DNA of 64,000 nt, taken from positions 101,805-165,804 of the forward strand of contig NZ_JALM01000081.1 in assembly GCF_000737195.2 (NCBI RefSeq). The letters run 5' to 3'. A program made the translations under genes and the position numbers. Shown piece after piece: positions 1 through 8,502 of this stretch. Positions within the stretch are counted from its first letter, which is position 1. Each line of letters opens with the position of its first letter. The notes under the pieces were generated by a model. The model did no database searches, was not told the origin of the DNA, and saw only the letters and a list, made by a program, of their open reading frames with translations. Origin of the DNA: Sciscionella sediminilitoris (GTDB taxonomy: Bacteria; Actinomycetota; Actinomycetes; Mycobacteriales; Pseudonocardiaceae).

Positions 1-1893
1 GTGCCACGGCGGACAGCGCGGATCGGTGTGCCCCGCCTCGATGAACACCGCCGGATAGTCCACGCCCTCACGCACCAGATGATAGGGCGAGAACCCGGCG
101 AGGCGGCGGATCTCCTCGGGATCGTCCACCCGCGCGAAATCCGAGTCGATCACCCACCGGTCGTAGCCGTCCCGGCAGGCGCCGATGAGGTCGAGCAGCG
201 GCACCCGCGGCACGACCGCGCGGAACAGGTTCGGCCGCTGCGTCGCACCCACCCCGGCCAGCAGTCCGCCGTTCGAGGCACCGGAGAGCGCGAGCAGGTT
301 CGGGCTGGTGACCCGGGTGGCGATCAGGTCCTCGGCGATCGCGTACAGGTCCGCGTACCCGTTCTGCTTACCCCGCATACGGCCCTGTTCCCACCAGTCC
401 CGGCCCAGTTCCCCGCCACCGCGCAGATGCGTGTGCACGAACACCCCGCCGGAGGCGACGAATGCCGCCATGGCACCGGGAAACTGGGGCAGCCAGGGCG
501 CGCCGAACGCGCCGTAACCCCACAACAGTGCCGGGCGTGGCCGGTTCAGCGCGAGATCGCGGCGCCGCACCAGGTGATAGGGCACCCTGGTGCCGTCCGG
601 CGAGGTGGACCAGCCGTCCTCGACCACGCAGTTCTCCAACCGGGTGGCGGGTTCGCGCAGGGTCTCCAGCACGGTGGTGCCCGGCCGATGCCGGTAGGTA
701 CCCCAGGAACTGGTCAGTGTGCTGAACGAGAACACCAGCTGGTCCTCGGGTACCGGGCCGAGGATGTTCATGATGGCGAACGGCAGCTCGCCGAGCGCGC
801 CGTTGCCGGGCAGCGCCACCGTTCCCCGCGGGGTACCCTCCCGGTCCACGATGCGCAGCCCCGCGTAGGTGTCGAGGAACTCGTGCACGTAGAGCACATC
901 CCCGACCGGGCGCACCGCCCGCACCACCGCCTCGGACTCGGGCACGACCGTGCGCCAGGTGCCCGGATCGTTCGGGTCCGGGCTGTCCAGGCCGACCGCC
1001 ACCACCCGGCCGCGCGGCGCCCCGGCGTCGGTGACCGCGATCCATTCCTCGCCGAGCAGGAAACCCGCGAGGTTCAGCGCGGGATCGGTGACGAACGGCC
1101 GCCAGTGCGGCGCGCCCGGATCGGTCAGTTCCGCCACCGCCACCGGAACGGGATCGAAGAGTCCCTGCACCGCGACGAGACGCCGCCCGTCGGCCGAGGC
1201 GAGCACGGCGCGGTAATCGTCCCCGGGCAGCCACGGCACCTCGATGTCCACAGTGGAGGGTGTACCGCGGCGCAGGTGCAGCACGATCCGGTGTGCCGCG
1301 CTGACCGGGTCCGCATCGGTCGCGGTGAAGTAGAACCCGGAGGAGTCCGGCAGCCATTTCGCTCCGCCGGTCCAGCTGTCCTTGAGGGGCTGCGGCGGCG
1401 GATCCGGGAGCAGCGCGCCGGTTTCGGTGTCCACCAGGCGGATCGTGTTGCGCTCACTGCCATCCGTGCACACCCCGACGGCGAGCACGCGGCCATCGGG
1501 TGCGGGCGAGATCCAGGACGGGAACGGCGGTTTCGCCGGGTTCTCCGTCCCGGGGTCGAACAGCACCCGCCCCTCGCCGTAGGGTTCCCCGGACATCAGG
1601 ACGCTGGGCCGCTCGGCCCCGGGAACCGCCTCGATCCGGAACCAGTACCCACCCGCGAACGCCGGTACCGAGCCGAACCGCTCGCTGTCGTACCGTTCCA
1701 CCAGTTCGCGCATCCGCTCGAAGTGCGGCCAGTCCCGCACATAGGCGGCCGCCGCCGCGCCCTGCGCGTCCTGCCAGCGGTTCACCTCCGCGGTGTCGGC
1801 CTCCAGCCACCGGTAGGGGTCGGGGAACCGCACCCCGGCCGCCTCATCGGTTTCCGTGCCGATGCGTGTCTCCGGAATCTCGGTATCACTCAT
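1..1893 (-). CDS. Prolyl oligopeptidase family serine peptidase (3' end cut by window)
   Basis: S9-family serine peptidase expected to cleave after proline in short peptides, probably cytoplasmic because no signal peptide is seen. The N-terminus has the family's DPYRWLE signature, followed by a long beta-propeller part and a C-terminal alpha/beta-hydrolase domain. The nucleophile motif GASNGG is present, and a later AGHTDPRCPP segment carries the expected catalytic Asp; the catalytic His lies beyond the window edge, so the protein is incomplete (631 codons present). The start ATG has a GAGGAG-type ribosome binding site. It follows the FAD oxidoreductase gene by 22 bases on the same strand and is probably co-transcribed. 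Confidence 0.9.
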   Translation of the reverse strand, partial: MSDTEIPETRIGTETDEAAGVRFPDPYRWLEADTAEVNRWQDAQGAAAAAYVRDWPHFERMRELVERYDSERFGSVPAFAGGYWFRIEAVPGAERPSVLMSGEPYGEGRVLFDPGTENPAKPPFPSWISPAPDGRVLAVGVCTDGSERNTIRLVDTETGALLPDPPPQPLKDSWTGGAKWLPDSSGFYFTATDADPVSAAHRIVLHLRRGTPSTVDIEVPWLPGDDYRAVLASADGRRLVAVQGLFDPVPVAVAELTDPGAPHWRPFVTDPALNLAGFLLGEEWIAVTDAGAPRGRVVAVGLDSPDPNDPGTWRTVVPESEAVVRAVRPVGDVLYVHEFLDTYAGLRIVDREGTPRGTVALPGNGALGELPFAIMNILGPVPEDQLVFSFSTLTSSWGTYRHRPGTTVLETLREPATRLENCVVEDGWSTSPDGTRVPYHLVRRRDLALNRPRPALLWGYGAFGAPWLPQFPGAMAAFVASGGVFVHTHLRGGGELGRDWWEQGRMRGKQNGYADLYAIAEDLIATRVTSPNLLALSGASNGGLLAGVGATQRPNLFRAVVPRVPLLDLIGACRDGYDRWVIDSDFARVDDPEEIRRLAGFSPYHLVREGVDYPAVFIEAGHTDPRCPPWH

Positions 1894-1915
1894 TCGTCCG
1901 GTGCTCCTCACCTGA

Positions 1916-3199
1916 TCAACCCATGACCGTGCCGGAGTTCTCCGCGTTGTACGGGCGTTTCCGGGAGAACGCGGAGAGGTCGAGCACGCGGCCGGTGTGT
2001 TCGCCGGTGAACCGCACCGGATTCGTGTCGTGATCGATGCCCCGCTCGGTCTGCTCGATGATCGCCGCCAGGAATTTCCCCACCACCGGCGCGTTCTTGA
2101 ACTGGTTCCCGCTGGTGCCCATGGCCACGTAGTACCCGCCGAGGTCCGTGCGGTCGTAGATCGGTGTCCAGTCCGCGGCCACGTCGTAGACCCCCACCAC
2201 CCCGCGGGCCCGGTTCGGCACCGCCAGCTCCGGGAACCGCCGCGCCGCGCGGGTCGCCTGCGCCTCGAACACCGCCATCGTGGGGTGCGGGTGCACACCG
2301 TCCGGATCATCGGCCCAGTCGAAGGGATCGCATTCCGGCTCGGTGCCGCCGACCAGCAGCCCGCCGCCGGACTCGCCGCGCATATAGGTGCCCAGATCCA
2401 TGTCCGCGACCGCGATCCCGATCCCGTCGCCCCGCGGGGCCCGCAGGTGCGCGACCTCCTGGCGCATCGGGCGGGTGCGCACCGTGAACTCCGAACCCAC
2501 CCCGGCGAGTTCGTTGATCCGCCCGGACCACGGGCCCGCCGCGTTCACAACCACCGCGCACGGGAGCACGGTCCCGTCGGTGAGCGTCACCGCCCGCACC
2601 CGGTCCCCGGCCCGGGCGATGGCGCGGACCTCGGCGTGGAACCGGAACTCGGCCCCGTGCGCGCGTGCGGCATCGGCCAGGTTCCGCGCGGCCAGCTGCG
2701 GGTCGGTCACGAATCCCGCGTCCGGGGTGTAGACCGCGCCGAGCGTTTCCGTTGCCTCGTCCCAGAACCGGTCCTCGGTGATCGGTTTCGGTGGCCAGTA
2801 CCGGCCCGCGTCGATTCCCGGGATCCGCTCGCGCAGTTCGGCGGCGGACCACTGCTCGTACGGCACCCCGACCTCGTCGAAGTACGGCAGATACGCCGAA
2901 CGCGGTGCCGCGTCGACATCCAGCATCGCGAGCCCACAGCGTTCGAACCGGGCCAGCTCCCCCACTTCGGCGCCCAGATGCCCGGCCCAGTCCTGCCAGC
3001 CGAACCGTGCCTCCCACGCCGCGGAAACCCCCACCAGCGTGGAGAAATTGAACCGCACCACCGCGCTCGAGGCCCCCGTGGAACCGTGCCCCGCATCGCC
3101 TGCCTTGTCGAGCACGGTCACCCGCATGTCCCGGCGGGCGAGCTCCAGTGCGATCGAGGCGCCGAGCACCCCGGCACCGATCACCACCACATCCGTCAT
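1916..3199 (-). CDS. FAD-dependent amine/sarcosine oxidase-like oxidoreductase (DAO family)
   Basis: A 427-residue flavoprotein of the DAO fold, likely oxidising a secondary amine or amino acid. The first residues form a Rossmann dinucleotide-binding motif (VVVIGAGVLGASIALELARR) and the C-terminal part has the usual family pattern ending in YYVAMGTSGNQFKNAPVVGK. The start was placed at the ATG directly before the Rossmann strand, with a strong AAGGAGG site about nine bases upstream; longer readings through 3379 lack such a site and add atypical sequence. It is upstream of the prolyl oligopeptidase gene, so the pair may act in peptide/proline-type amine use. The substrate is not shown by the sequence. 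Confidence 0.85.
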   Translation of the reverse strand: MTDVVVIGAGVLGASIALELARRDMRVTVLDKAGDAGHGSTGASSAVVRFNFSTLVGVSAAWEARFGWQDWAGHLGAEVGELARFERCGLAMLDVDAAPRSAYLPYFDEVGVPYEQWSAAELRERIPGIDAGRYWPPKPITEDRFWDEATETLGAVYTPDAGFVTDPQLAARNLADAARAHGAEFRFHAEVRAIARAGDRVRAVTLTDGTVLPCAVVVNAAGPWSGRINELAGVGSEFTVRTRPMRQEVAHLRAPRGDGIGIAVADMDLGTYMRGESGGGLLVGGTEPECDPFDWADDPDGVHPHPTMAVFEAQATRAARRFPELAVPNRARGVVGVYDVAADWTPIYDRTDLGGYYVAMGTSGNQFKNAPVVGKFLAAIIEQTERGIDHDTNPVRFTGEHTGRVLDLSAFSRKRPYNAENSGTVMG

Positions 3200-3330
3200 C
3201 GAATCCGGCCTCCTTCCCACCGGGAGAGCATGCCCGCCGCGGGAAAGCGCCACCATTGCCCGGATGTCGCACAACACCGCCGCACGACACGACATCCGTC
3301 GACCACCCGAGCCTCGCGCTGCCGAGAGCT

Positions 3331-3350
3331 GTTCTGCTGAGGGCAGCAAA
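3331..3350 (+). promoter_or_regulatory. Candidate PopR box upstream of clpP3
   Basis: TTCTGCT-GAG-GGCAGCAAA closely resembles the PopR operator recalled from Streptomyces (TTTCTGCC-3N-GGCAGAAA). It lies just before the ClpP-pair whose convergent neighbour encodes a PopR-like activator. Its closeness to the assigned start (39 bases) is unusual for an activator site and may mean that translation begins further downstream. Confidence 0.5.
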
Positions 3351-3389
3351 GCGGGCGCAGGCATGCCGGACGAAGGCATCGTCTGCGGT

Positions 3390-4016
3390 ATGACGGAAAA
3401 CGAGAAGCAGCCGCTGTTCGATCACCGGATGCGCGAACGGTTCTTCAGCCAGCGCGTGCTCGTGCTCGACGGTGTGCTCGACGATGACAACGGAACCGTG
3501 CTCGCCACCCAGTTGCTGTCCCTGGCCAGCGAGGATCCCCGCCGGGACGTCGCGCTGTGGATCCACTCACCGGGTGGCTCGGTTCCGGCGATGCTCGCGA
3601 TCCGGGACGTGATGCGGATCGTGCCCTGTGACGTGTCCACCCTGGTGCTCGGCGTCGCCTACAGCGCGGGCCAGTTCCTGCTCTCCGCGGGAACCCCGGG
3701 GAAACGCTTCGCCCTCCCACATTCCCGGGTGCTGATGCACCAGGGTTCGGCGGGGATCGGCGGATCGGCGGTGGAGATCGAGGTACAGGCCGACGATCTG
3801 CGGCACACCAGGGACACGGTGCTCGGGCTCATCGCCGAGGACACCGGGCAACCACTGGAGCGTGTCTTCTCCGACTCGCTGCACGATCGCTGGTACACCG
3901 CCGGACAGGCCCGCGAGTACGGCTTCATCGATCACATCGTCGAGGACCTCGGCCAGGTGGTGCCGGTGCGCACCCATCAGCTGGGCCTCGGCTCGACGGC
4001 GGGAGCGAACGCATGA
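3390..4016 (+). CDS. clpP3: ClpP-family serine protease, first subunit of pair (ClpP3-like)
   Basis: Proteolytic chamber subunit of a Clp protease, expected to form a mixed tetradecamer with the next gene product and to need a Clp ATPase partner encoded elsewhere. The 208-residue protein keeps a full catalytic triad: Ser92 in the YSAGQ turn, His117 in RVLMHQ, and Asp166 in HDRWYTA. The start at 3390 is one of several options: ATG codons at 3363 and 3429 are in frame, and no good ribosome binding site favours one. The gene overlaps clpP4 by ATGA, so the two are translationally coupled. Order and neighbouring regulator match the Streptomyces clpP3-clpP4-popR locus. The housekeeping ClpP1/ClpP2 pair is usually beside clpX, which is absent here. 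Confidence 0.88.
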   Translation: MTENEKQPLFDHRMRERFFSQRVLVLDGVLDDDNGTVLATQLLSLASEDPRRDVALWIHSPGGSVPAMLAIRDVMRIVPCDVSTLVLGVAYSAGQFLLSAGTPGKRFALPHSRVLMHQGSAGIGGSAVEIEVQADDLRHTRDTVLGLIAEDTGQPLERVFSDSLHDRWYTAGQAREYGFIDHIVEDLGQVVPVRTHQLGLGSTAGANA

Positions 4017-4603
4017 GCACCTACACCATCCCCAATGTCATCACCCGGGGCGCGGGTGGCGAGCGGATCACCGATATCTACTCGCACCTGCTCTCGGCGC
4101 GCATCGTCTACCTCGGCACCGCGATCGATTCCGGGGTGGCGAACGCGCTGATCGCCCAGCTGCTCTATCTCGAGGAGGACAACCCGGAGCTGGAGATCAA
4201 CCTCTACATCAACTCCGAGGGCGGTGATCCTTCCGCGATGCTCGCGCTCTACGACACCATGCGTTACATCAAGGCTCCGGTGGCCACCACCTGCGTCGGT
4301 CAGGCCGTGGCGGCCAGTGCGGTACTGCTCGCGGCCGGGGAATCCGGGCACCGCCGGGTACTGCCGCACACCCGGGTGGTGCTCCACCAGCCCGCCGCAC
4401 AGGGCCGCGGCGCGATCCCGGATCTCATCCTGCAGGCCGACGAGGTCGTGCGGGTGCGCGCGCAGATGGAGGAGATCCTTTCGGCGCACACCGGGCACGA
4501 GATCGCCGAACTGCGCCGGGACACCGACCGGGACCGGGTCTTCGACGCGGCGGGTGCGGTCGGCTACGGCCTCGCCGACCACGTCCTGGACCATCGCCCC
4601 TGA
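4013..4603 (+). CDS. clpP4: ClpP-family serine protease, second subunit of pair (ClpP4-like)
   Basis: Second ClpP subunit, 196 residues, the usual length for the family. The triad is intact: Ser102 in VAASAVLLAAG, His125 in RVVLHQP, and Asp174 in the DTDRDRVF motif. The start codon overlaps the clpP3 stop. Compared with clpP3, this paralogue is closer to canonical ClpP at the active-site segments. Together they would form an alternative protease expressed when the main ClpP1P2 is limiting, as known for Streptomyces; that role is inferred from gene order. It converges on popR with only 13 bases between stops. Confidence 0.9.
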   Translation: MSTYTIPNVITRGAGGERITDIYSHLLSARIVYLGTAIDSGVANALIAQLLYLEEDNPELEINLYINSEGGDPSAMLALYDTMRYIKAPVATTCVGQAVAASAVLLAAGESGHRRVLPHTRVVLHQPAAQGRGAIPDLILQADEVVRVRAQMEEILSAHTGHEIAELRRDTDRDRVFDAAGAVGYGLADHVLDHRP

Positions 4604-4616
4604 GCCGGGGATCGGA

Positions 4617-4979
4617 TCAGGCGGCCATGAGCACGGGGCCCGCGGGCCGGTTCGCGGGAACGGGTCCCGTGCTCCGCTGCCGATGCACGTCCCCGACGAT
4701 GCCGGTGAGCAGGCCGGTGAGGTCGATCCCGAGGGCGCCGGTGACCGCGGCGATCATCTCGCTCGAGGGCTCCTTGCGGCCGCGTTCGATCTCGGAGAGG
4801 TACTGCGGCGAGATCCCGGCACGCTCCGCGATGTCCACCAGGCGGCAGCCGTGTTCCTCCCTGGTCGCCCGGAGGCGCTGACCGAGTACCTCGCGCCACA
4901 GCGGTTCCGGCTCGTCCTCGTGCGTCCGGTCGCCCGACCGCTGGTTGCGATGCCGCTGGAACGAGAGGATGTCCGCCAT
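4617..4979 (-). CDS. popR: PopR/ClgR-type helix-turn-helix activator of clp genes
   Basis: A 120-residue regulator with one XRE-type helix-turn-helix (about residues 45-75, containing ISPQYLSEIERGRKEPS) and a flexible tail ending in LMAA. In Streptomyces PopR, two C-terminal alanines are needed for degradation by ClpP1P2, so the double-alanine end supports the assignment and suggests proteolytic feedback. It sits convergent to clpP3-clpP4, the known arrangement. The start ATG was chosen because the conserved region begins soon after it. A ClgR-like box lies 43-56 bases upstream, so transcription is probably controlled by ClgR or by itself. A paralogue such as ClgR is the main alternative. Confidence 0.8.
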   Translation of the reverse strand: MADILSFQRHRNQRSGDRTHEDEPEPLWREVLGQRLRATREEHGCRLVDIAERAGISPQYLSEIERGRKEPSSEMIAAVTGALGIDLTGLLTGIVGDVHRQRSTGPVPANRPAGPVLMAA

Positions 4980-5021
4980 TCCGCCATCCTGGCACCCGGA
5001 GGCCCTGCAGGGCAGTGGTTC

Positions 5022-5036
5022 CGCTCCCAGCGAACC
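5022..5036 (-). promoter_or_regulatory. Candidate ClgR box upstream of popR
   Basis: Read on the minus strand the site is GTTCGC-TGGGA-GCG (5035 to 5022), an exact match to the ClgR motif recalled from Streptomyces (GTTCGC-5N-GCG). It is embedded in a longer imperfect inverted repeat, GGTTCGCT / AGCGGAACC. Its distance of about 45-55 bases from the popR start fits an activator or autoregulatory site. Confidence 0.55.
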
Positions 5037-5044
5037 GCGCGCCC

Positions 5045-6481
5045 TCACGAGCTGCCCCGTTCCCCGGGAACCGGTGCGGCGAGTCCGGGTCCGCCGTCCG
5101 CTGCCCGTCCGTTCCGGCGACCGGCCCGCCACAGTTTGACCTGGTACGCGCCCAGGATCACCGCCACGGTCAGCAGGCTCAGCAGGAACTCCGCCCGGGT
5201 GCCGGGCAGCACCGCCATGCCGAGGATCACCGCGCCCAGCGCGAGGATCGTGCACCGGCTCAGCCACGGGTAACCCCACATCCGCAACGGGATCCCGGCG
5301 CCCTCCCGTTCCAGGGCCCGGCGCATCCGCAACTGGGTCACCGCGACCATGAGGTACACGAACATCGCGATCGCGCCGTAGGAATTGACGATGAACGGGA
5401 AGACCAGATCCGGGGAGAAATACGCGAAGATCACCGCCACGAACCCGAGGACCGTACCGGCCAGGATCGCCCTGCGCGGCACCCCACCGCGGCCGAGCCT
5501 GGTCAGCCCGCGCGGCGCGTCTCCGTTGCGGGTCAGCGCGAACAGCATCCGCGATCCGGTGTAGAGGGAGGAATTCAGGCAGGACAGCACCGCCACCAGG
5601 ATGATCGCGTTCATGATCGTCTCCCCGCCGGGGATGTGCAGCGCGCCGAGCACCGCGGCGTAGGGACTGGCGAGGGTGCCCGCCGAATCCCACGGCAGCA
5701 CGGTGATCACCACGAGGATCGAGCCGACGAAGAAGGTGAGCACCCGGACGAGGATGGTGCTCATCGCACGGGAGACGGCGCGCACCGGATCGGCCGATTC
5801 CGCGGCGGCGATGGTGACGATCTCCATGCCGCTGTAGAACGCCACGCACGGCACGATCGCGGCCACGATCGGCAGGATCCCGTTCGGGGCGAAACCGCCG
5901 TGCGCGACCAGATTCCCGAATCCGGGGCGAGCGTCCGGCCAGGCCCCGCACAGATAGAGCACACCGAGCGCCAGGAACGCGAGGATCGCGAGCACCTTGA
6001 TCGAGGAGAACCAGTACTCGAATTCGCCGTACGAACGCGCGGAAACCAGATTGGTCGCGGTCAGCAGGCCCATCAGGACCAGGCAGATCAGCCACAGCGG
6101 CAGTTGCGGCAGCCAGACCTGCACGATCCGGCCGCCCGCCACCGCTTCGAGGCCGACGACGACAACGTAGAAGTACCAGTACATCCAGCCGACCGCGAAC
6201 CCGGCGCGGTCGCCGAGCGCCTCGCGTGCGTGCACGTAGAACGCGCCGACGGCCGGTCTCGCCGTGGCCATCTCCGCGAGCATCCGCATGACGAGCACCA
6301 TCAGCGCGCCGGCGATGAGGAACGCGATGATGGCGGCCGGGCCGGTGTCGTGGATGACGACGCCGCTACCCGCGAACAGGCCGGCGCCGATGACGCCGCC
6401 GAGAGCGATCAGGTTGACATGGCGGCGTTTCAGGCCGCGGCGCAGTCCGCCGGATGGATCGGATCGGGGCTCGGTGTGCAC
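5045..6481 (-). CDS. Amino acid permease (APC superfamily, GabP-like AAT family)
   Basis: Integral membrane importer of an amino acid, 478 residues with about twelve hydrophobic segments, the normal size. The first segment carries the family signature VNLIALGGVIGAGLFAGSG. The GTG start is preferred because AAGGAGGA lies a few bases before it; an ATG fifteen bases earlier would use a poorer site. It is the last gene of a minus-strand run RidA, PLP dehydratase, quinone oxidoreductase, permease, with 69 bases to the previous gene. The natural reading is uptake of the amino acid that the dehydratase deaminates, though the substrate is not shown. Confidence 0.88.
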   Translation of the reverse strand: MHTEPRSDPSGGLRRGLKRRHVNLIALGGVIGAGLFAGSGVVIHDTGPAAIIAFLIAGALMVLVMRMLAEMATARPAVGAFYVHAREALGDRAGFAVGWMYWYFYVVVVGLEAVAGGRIVQVWLPQLPLWLICLVLMGLLTATNLVSARSYGEFEYWFSSIKVLAILAFLALGVLYLCGAWPDARPGFGNLVAHGGFAPNGILPIVAAIVPCVAFYSGMEIVTIAAAESADPVRAVSRAMSTILVRVLTFFVGSILVVITVLPWDSAGTLASPYAAVLGALHIPGGETIMNAIILVAVLSCLNSSLYTGSRMLFALTRNGDAPRGLTRLGRGGVPRRAILAGTVLGFVAVIFAYFSPDLVFPFIVNSYGAIAMFVYLMVAVTQLRMRRALEREGAGIPLRMWGYPWLSRCTILALGAVILGMAVLPGTRAEFLLSLLTVAVILGAYQVKLWRAGRRNGRAADGGPGLAAPVPGERGSS

Positions 6482-6550
6482 GTCTCCTCCTTCCATCGCG
6501 CGTGCCCGGGTGGCTCGCGCGGGGACACGTGGGGATGAGCGAATGACCGG

Positions 6551-7528
6551 TCAGGGAGTGACGACCACCTTTCCCGCGCCCGCACGGCCGTGGGACCGCC
6601 AGGCCTGGACGGCCTCGTCCAGGCCGAAGCTGGTCACCGGAAGGCCGACCGTGCCGGTGAGCGCCGCGGCGCAGAGTGCCCCGTATCCGGCCCTGCGGAC
6701 CGCGGCTGGGGTGGCGAGGATGCTGAAGCCACGGATGTCGAGCTGTTTGCCGCGCAGCGCCGCGCTCGTCAGGCTGCTCTCCGGCCCGGCGGACTGGCCG
6801 AGCTGGACCAGCCGGGCGCCCGGGGCAGCGGCCTGGATCGCCGCCGCTGCCGGGATTCCCCAGAGCGGATCGATGATCAGGTCCGGTCCACCGCCTTCGA
6901 AGGCCGCGCGAAACCGTTCCGCGAGCACCGATTCCGCGGCCTTGTCACCGAGTTCGACCGTCTCGTCCGCACCGGTCTCGTACAGCTCGCCGAGCGTGGA
7001 CCCGGTGCGCCCCGCCGCGACCACGCGGGCCGCTCCGGTGAGCCGGGCCGCCTGCAGGGCCACTCGCCCGACCGCGCCCGTGGCACCGAGCACCAGCACC
7101 CGGTCGGCAGGGCGGATCTCGCCCCGCCAGGTGGTGGCCAGCCAGCCGGTGAGCCCGGCCTGCCCGAGTGCCCCGGCCTGTGCCGGTTCCAGCCCGCTCA
7201 GGACCGGTTCCACCTGTGCATCGGAGACGAGGGCGTACTCGGCGGTCCCGCCGTCGCGCGCGGTTCCGGCACCGCCGCCGCCCGCCCAGACGGTGATCCC
7301 GGCGGGCCACTCATCGCTTTCGAGTACTTCGCCGATCACCTCGTTGCCCGGAACGTACGGGTACGGCGGGTGCCCCGCGTAGAAGGTCCCGGCGGCCACC
7401 GCGAAGTCGATCGGGTTCAGCGGGGCGGCCAGCGTGCGGACCAGTGTCGTGCCCGGAACCCGTTGCGGCACCGGCCGTTCCGCGATCCTGGGCGGCTCGC
7501 CGGGAGCGTCGAGGAGGAGCGCTTTCAT
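6551..7528 (-). CDS. Zinc-type MDR family NADPH:quinone oxidoreductase-like protein
   Basis: A 325-residue medium-chain dehydrogenase/reductase. It has the GroES-like N-terminal half and a Rossmann half with VLVLGATGAVGRVALQAARL. It lacks the cysteine cluster of structural-zinc alcohol dehydrogenases, so it belongs with quinone oxidoreductases and enoyl reductases. The start ATG overlaps the stop of the dehydratase gene (ATGA), showing translational coupling. It may detoxify or reduce a reactive carbonyl or enone arising in the pathway; this is inference from position only. Confidence 0.85.
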   Translation of the reverse strand: MKALLLDAPGEPPRIAERPVPQRVPGTTLVRTLAAPLNPIDFAVAAGTFYAGHPPYPYVPGNEVIGEVLESDEWPAGITVWAGGGGAGTARDGGTAEYALVSDAQVEPVLSGLEPAQAGALGQAGLTGWLATTWRGEIRPADRVLVLGATGAVGRVALQAARLTGAARVVAAGRTGSTLGELYETGADETVELGDKAAESVLAERFRAAFEGGGPDLIIDPLWGIPAAAAIQAAAPGARLVQLGQSAGPESSLTSAALRGKQLDIRGFSILATPAAVRRAGYGALCAAALTGTVGLPVTSFGLDEAVQAWRSHGRAGAGKVVVTP

Positions 7529-8502
7529 GTGTCGTCTCCCATCAGGATTTCGATATCGAGGTTGCCGCCACAGCTCAGTACGCCGACCCGCTCCCCTGCG
7601 GCGGGAACGTAGACACCACTGGTGAGCGCGGCCAACGCGGTCGCACCGCCGCCCTCCAGCCCGATCCGGAGCCGGTCCCAGGCCAGCCGCTGCGCCGCCC
7701 GGATGGCCTCGTCACTGACCTCGACGTGCCGCACCGCGTGCCGCCGCGCGGCACCGAAGGCGATCGAGCCGATACGCCGCGGTCCGAGGGAATCCACCGC
7801 CGCCCCGGAAACCGCCACCTCCACCGGTGCGCCCGCGGCCAGTGCGGCGCCGAGGCACCGGCAGTTCGCGGGTTCCACCGCCACGACCCGGACCGGGGTG
7901 CCGCGCACCCAGGCCAGTGCGCCCGCGAGCAGTCCGCCCCCGCCGACCGGGACGAGCAGGGTGTCCAGTCCTTCGGTGTCCGCGCAGATCTCGGCGGTGA
8001 CCGTGCCCGCCCCCGCGATCGTCAGCAGCTGGTCGAAGGGGTGCACCAGCCGCGCGTCGTGGTCCCGCGCGAACCGCCGGGCGTGGGTCAGGGACTCGTC
8101 ATAGGCCTTGCCGATCACGGTCAGCTCCGCGCCGTATTCGAGCAGCCGCCGTCGTTTGACCTCCGGACAGGTACCGGGCACGAACACCGCCGCGGGCACG
8201 CCGATCTCGCGCGCCGCCCAGGCGAGTGCCTGACCGTGGTTGCCACCGCTGGCCGCACACACCCCGCCGGATGGCACCGGTTCGGCGAGCACACTGTTCA
8301 GCGCGCCGCGCGCCTTGAACGCGCCGGTGTGCTGCATCGATTCGAGCTTCAGCCAGAATTCGCCGACACCTGCCCCGAACCCGCCCGCCTCGATGTGCAG
8401 CGTCGGGGTGCGGCGGACCCGGCCGCCGAGCCGAACCCGCGCGGATTCGATGTCCTCCCGGGTGAGCACGGGGACCGTGGCGGTCCCGGGGTCAGTGTGC
8501 AT
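7525..8502 (-). CDS. PLP-dependent threonine/serine dehydratase-like enzyme
   Basis: Fold-type II PLP enzyme of 325 residues that probably eliminates water and ammonia from serine, threonine or a hydroxylated amino acid. The PLP lysine is in HTGAFKARGA, the phosphate-binding glycine loop is GGGGLL, and the asparagine loop is ASGGNHGQA. No regulatory ACT domain is present, so it is the catabolic, short type. The start at 8502 overlaps the end of ridA by eleven bases. Pairing with RidA is meaningful because such dehydratases release reactive 2-aminoacrylate-type enamines that RidA hydrolyses. Confidence 0.88.
   Translation of the reverse strand: MHTDPGTATVPVLTREDIESARVRLGGRVRRTPTLHIEAGGFGAGVGEFWLKLESMQHTGAFKARGALNSVLAEPVPSGGVCAASGGNHGQALAWAAREIGVPAAVFVPGTCPEVKRRRLLEYGAELTVIGKAYDESLTHARRFARDHDARLVHPFDQLLTIAGAGTVTAEICADTEGLDTLLVPVGGGGLLAGALAWVRGTPVRVVAVEPANCRCLGAALAAGAPVEVAVSGAAVDSLGPRRIGSIAFGAARRHAVRHVEVSDEAIRAAQRLAWDRLRIGLEGGGATALAALTSGVYVPAAGERVGVLSCGGNLDIEILMGDDT

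Noticed and set aside
1..1926. 641-codon open frame on the + strand
   Set aside because: It is the antisense shadow of the prolyl oligopeptidase gene; the translation is rich in Arg, Pro and His and shows no domain, while the minus strand has catalytic motifs.
1997..3340. 447-codon + strand frame opposite the FAD oxidoreductase
   Set aside because: Composition is low-complexity and it mirrors the Rossmann-containing gene on the other strand. Similar long shadows at 2307-3566, 5015-6538, 10290-11861, 48463-50634 and elsewhere were dropped for the same reason.
5002..5013. Perfect palindrome GCCCTGCAGGGC before popR
   Set aside because: It is short, has no spacer, and resembles no known operator; the adjacent ClgR motif is a better explanation of regulation here.
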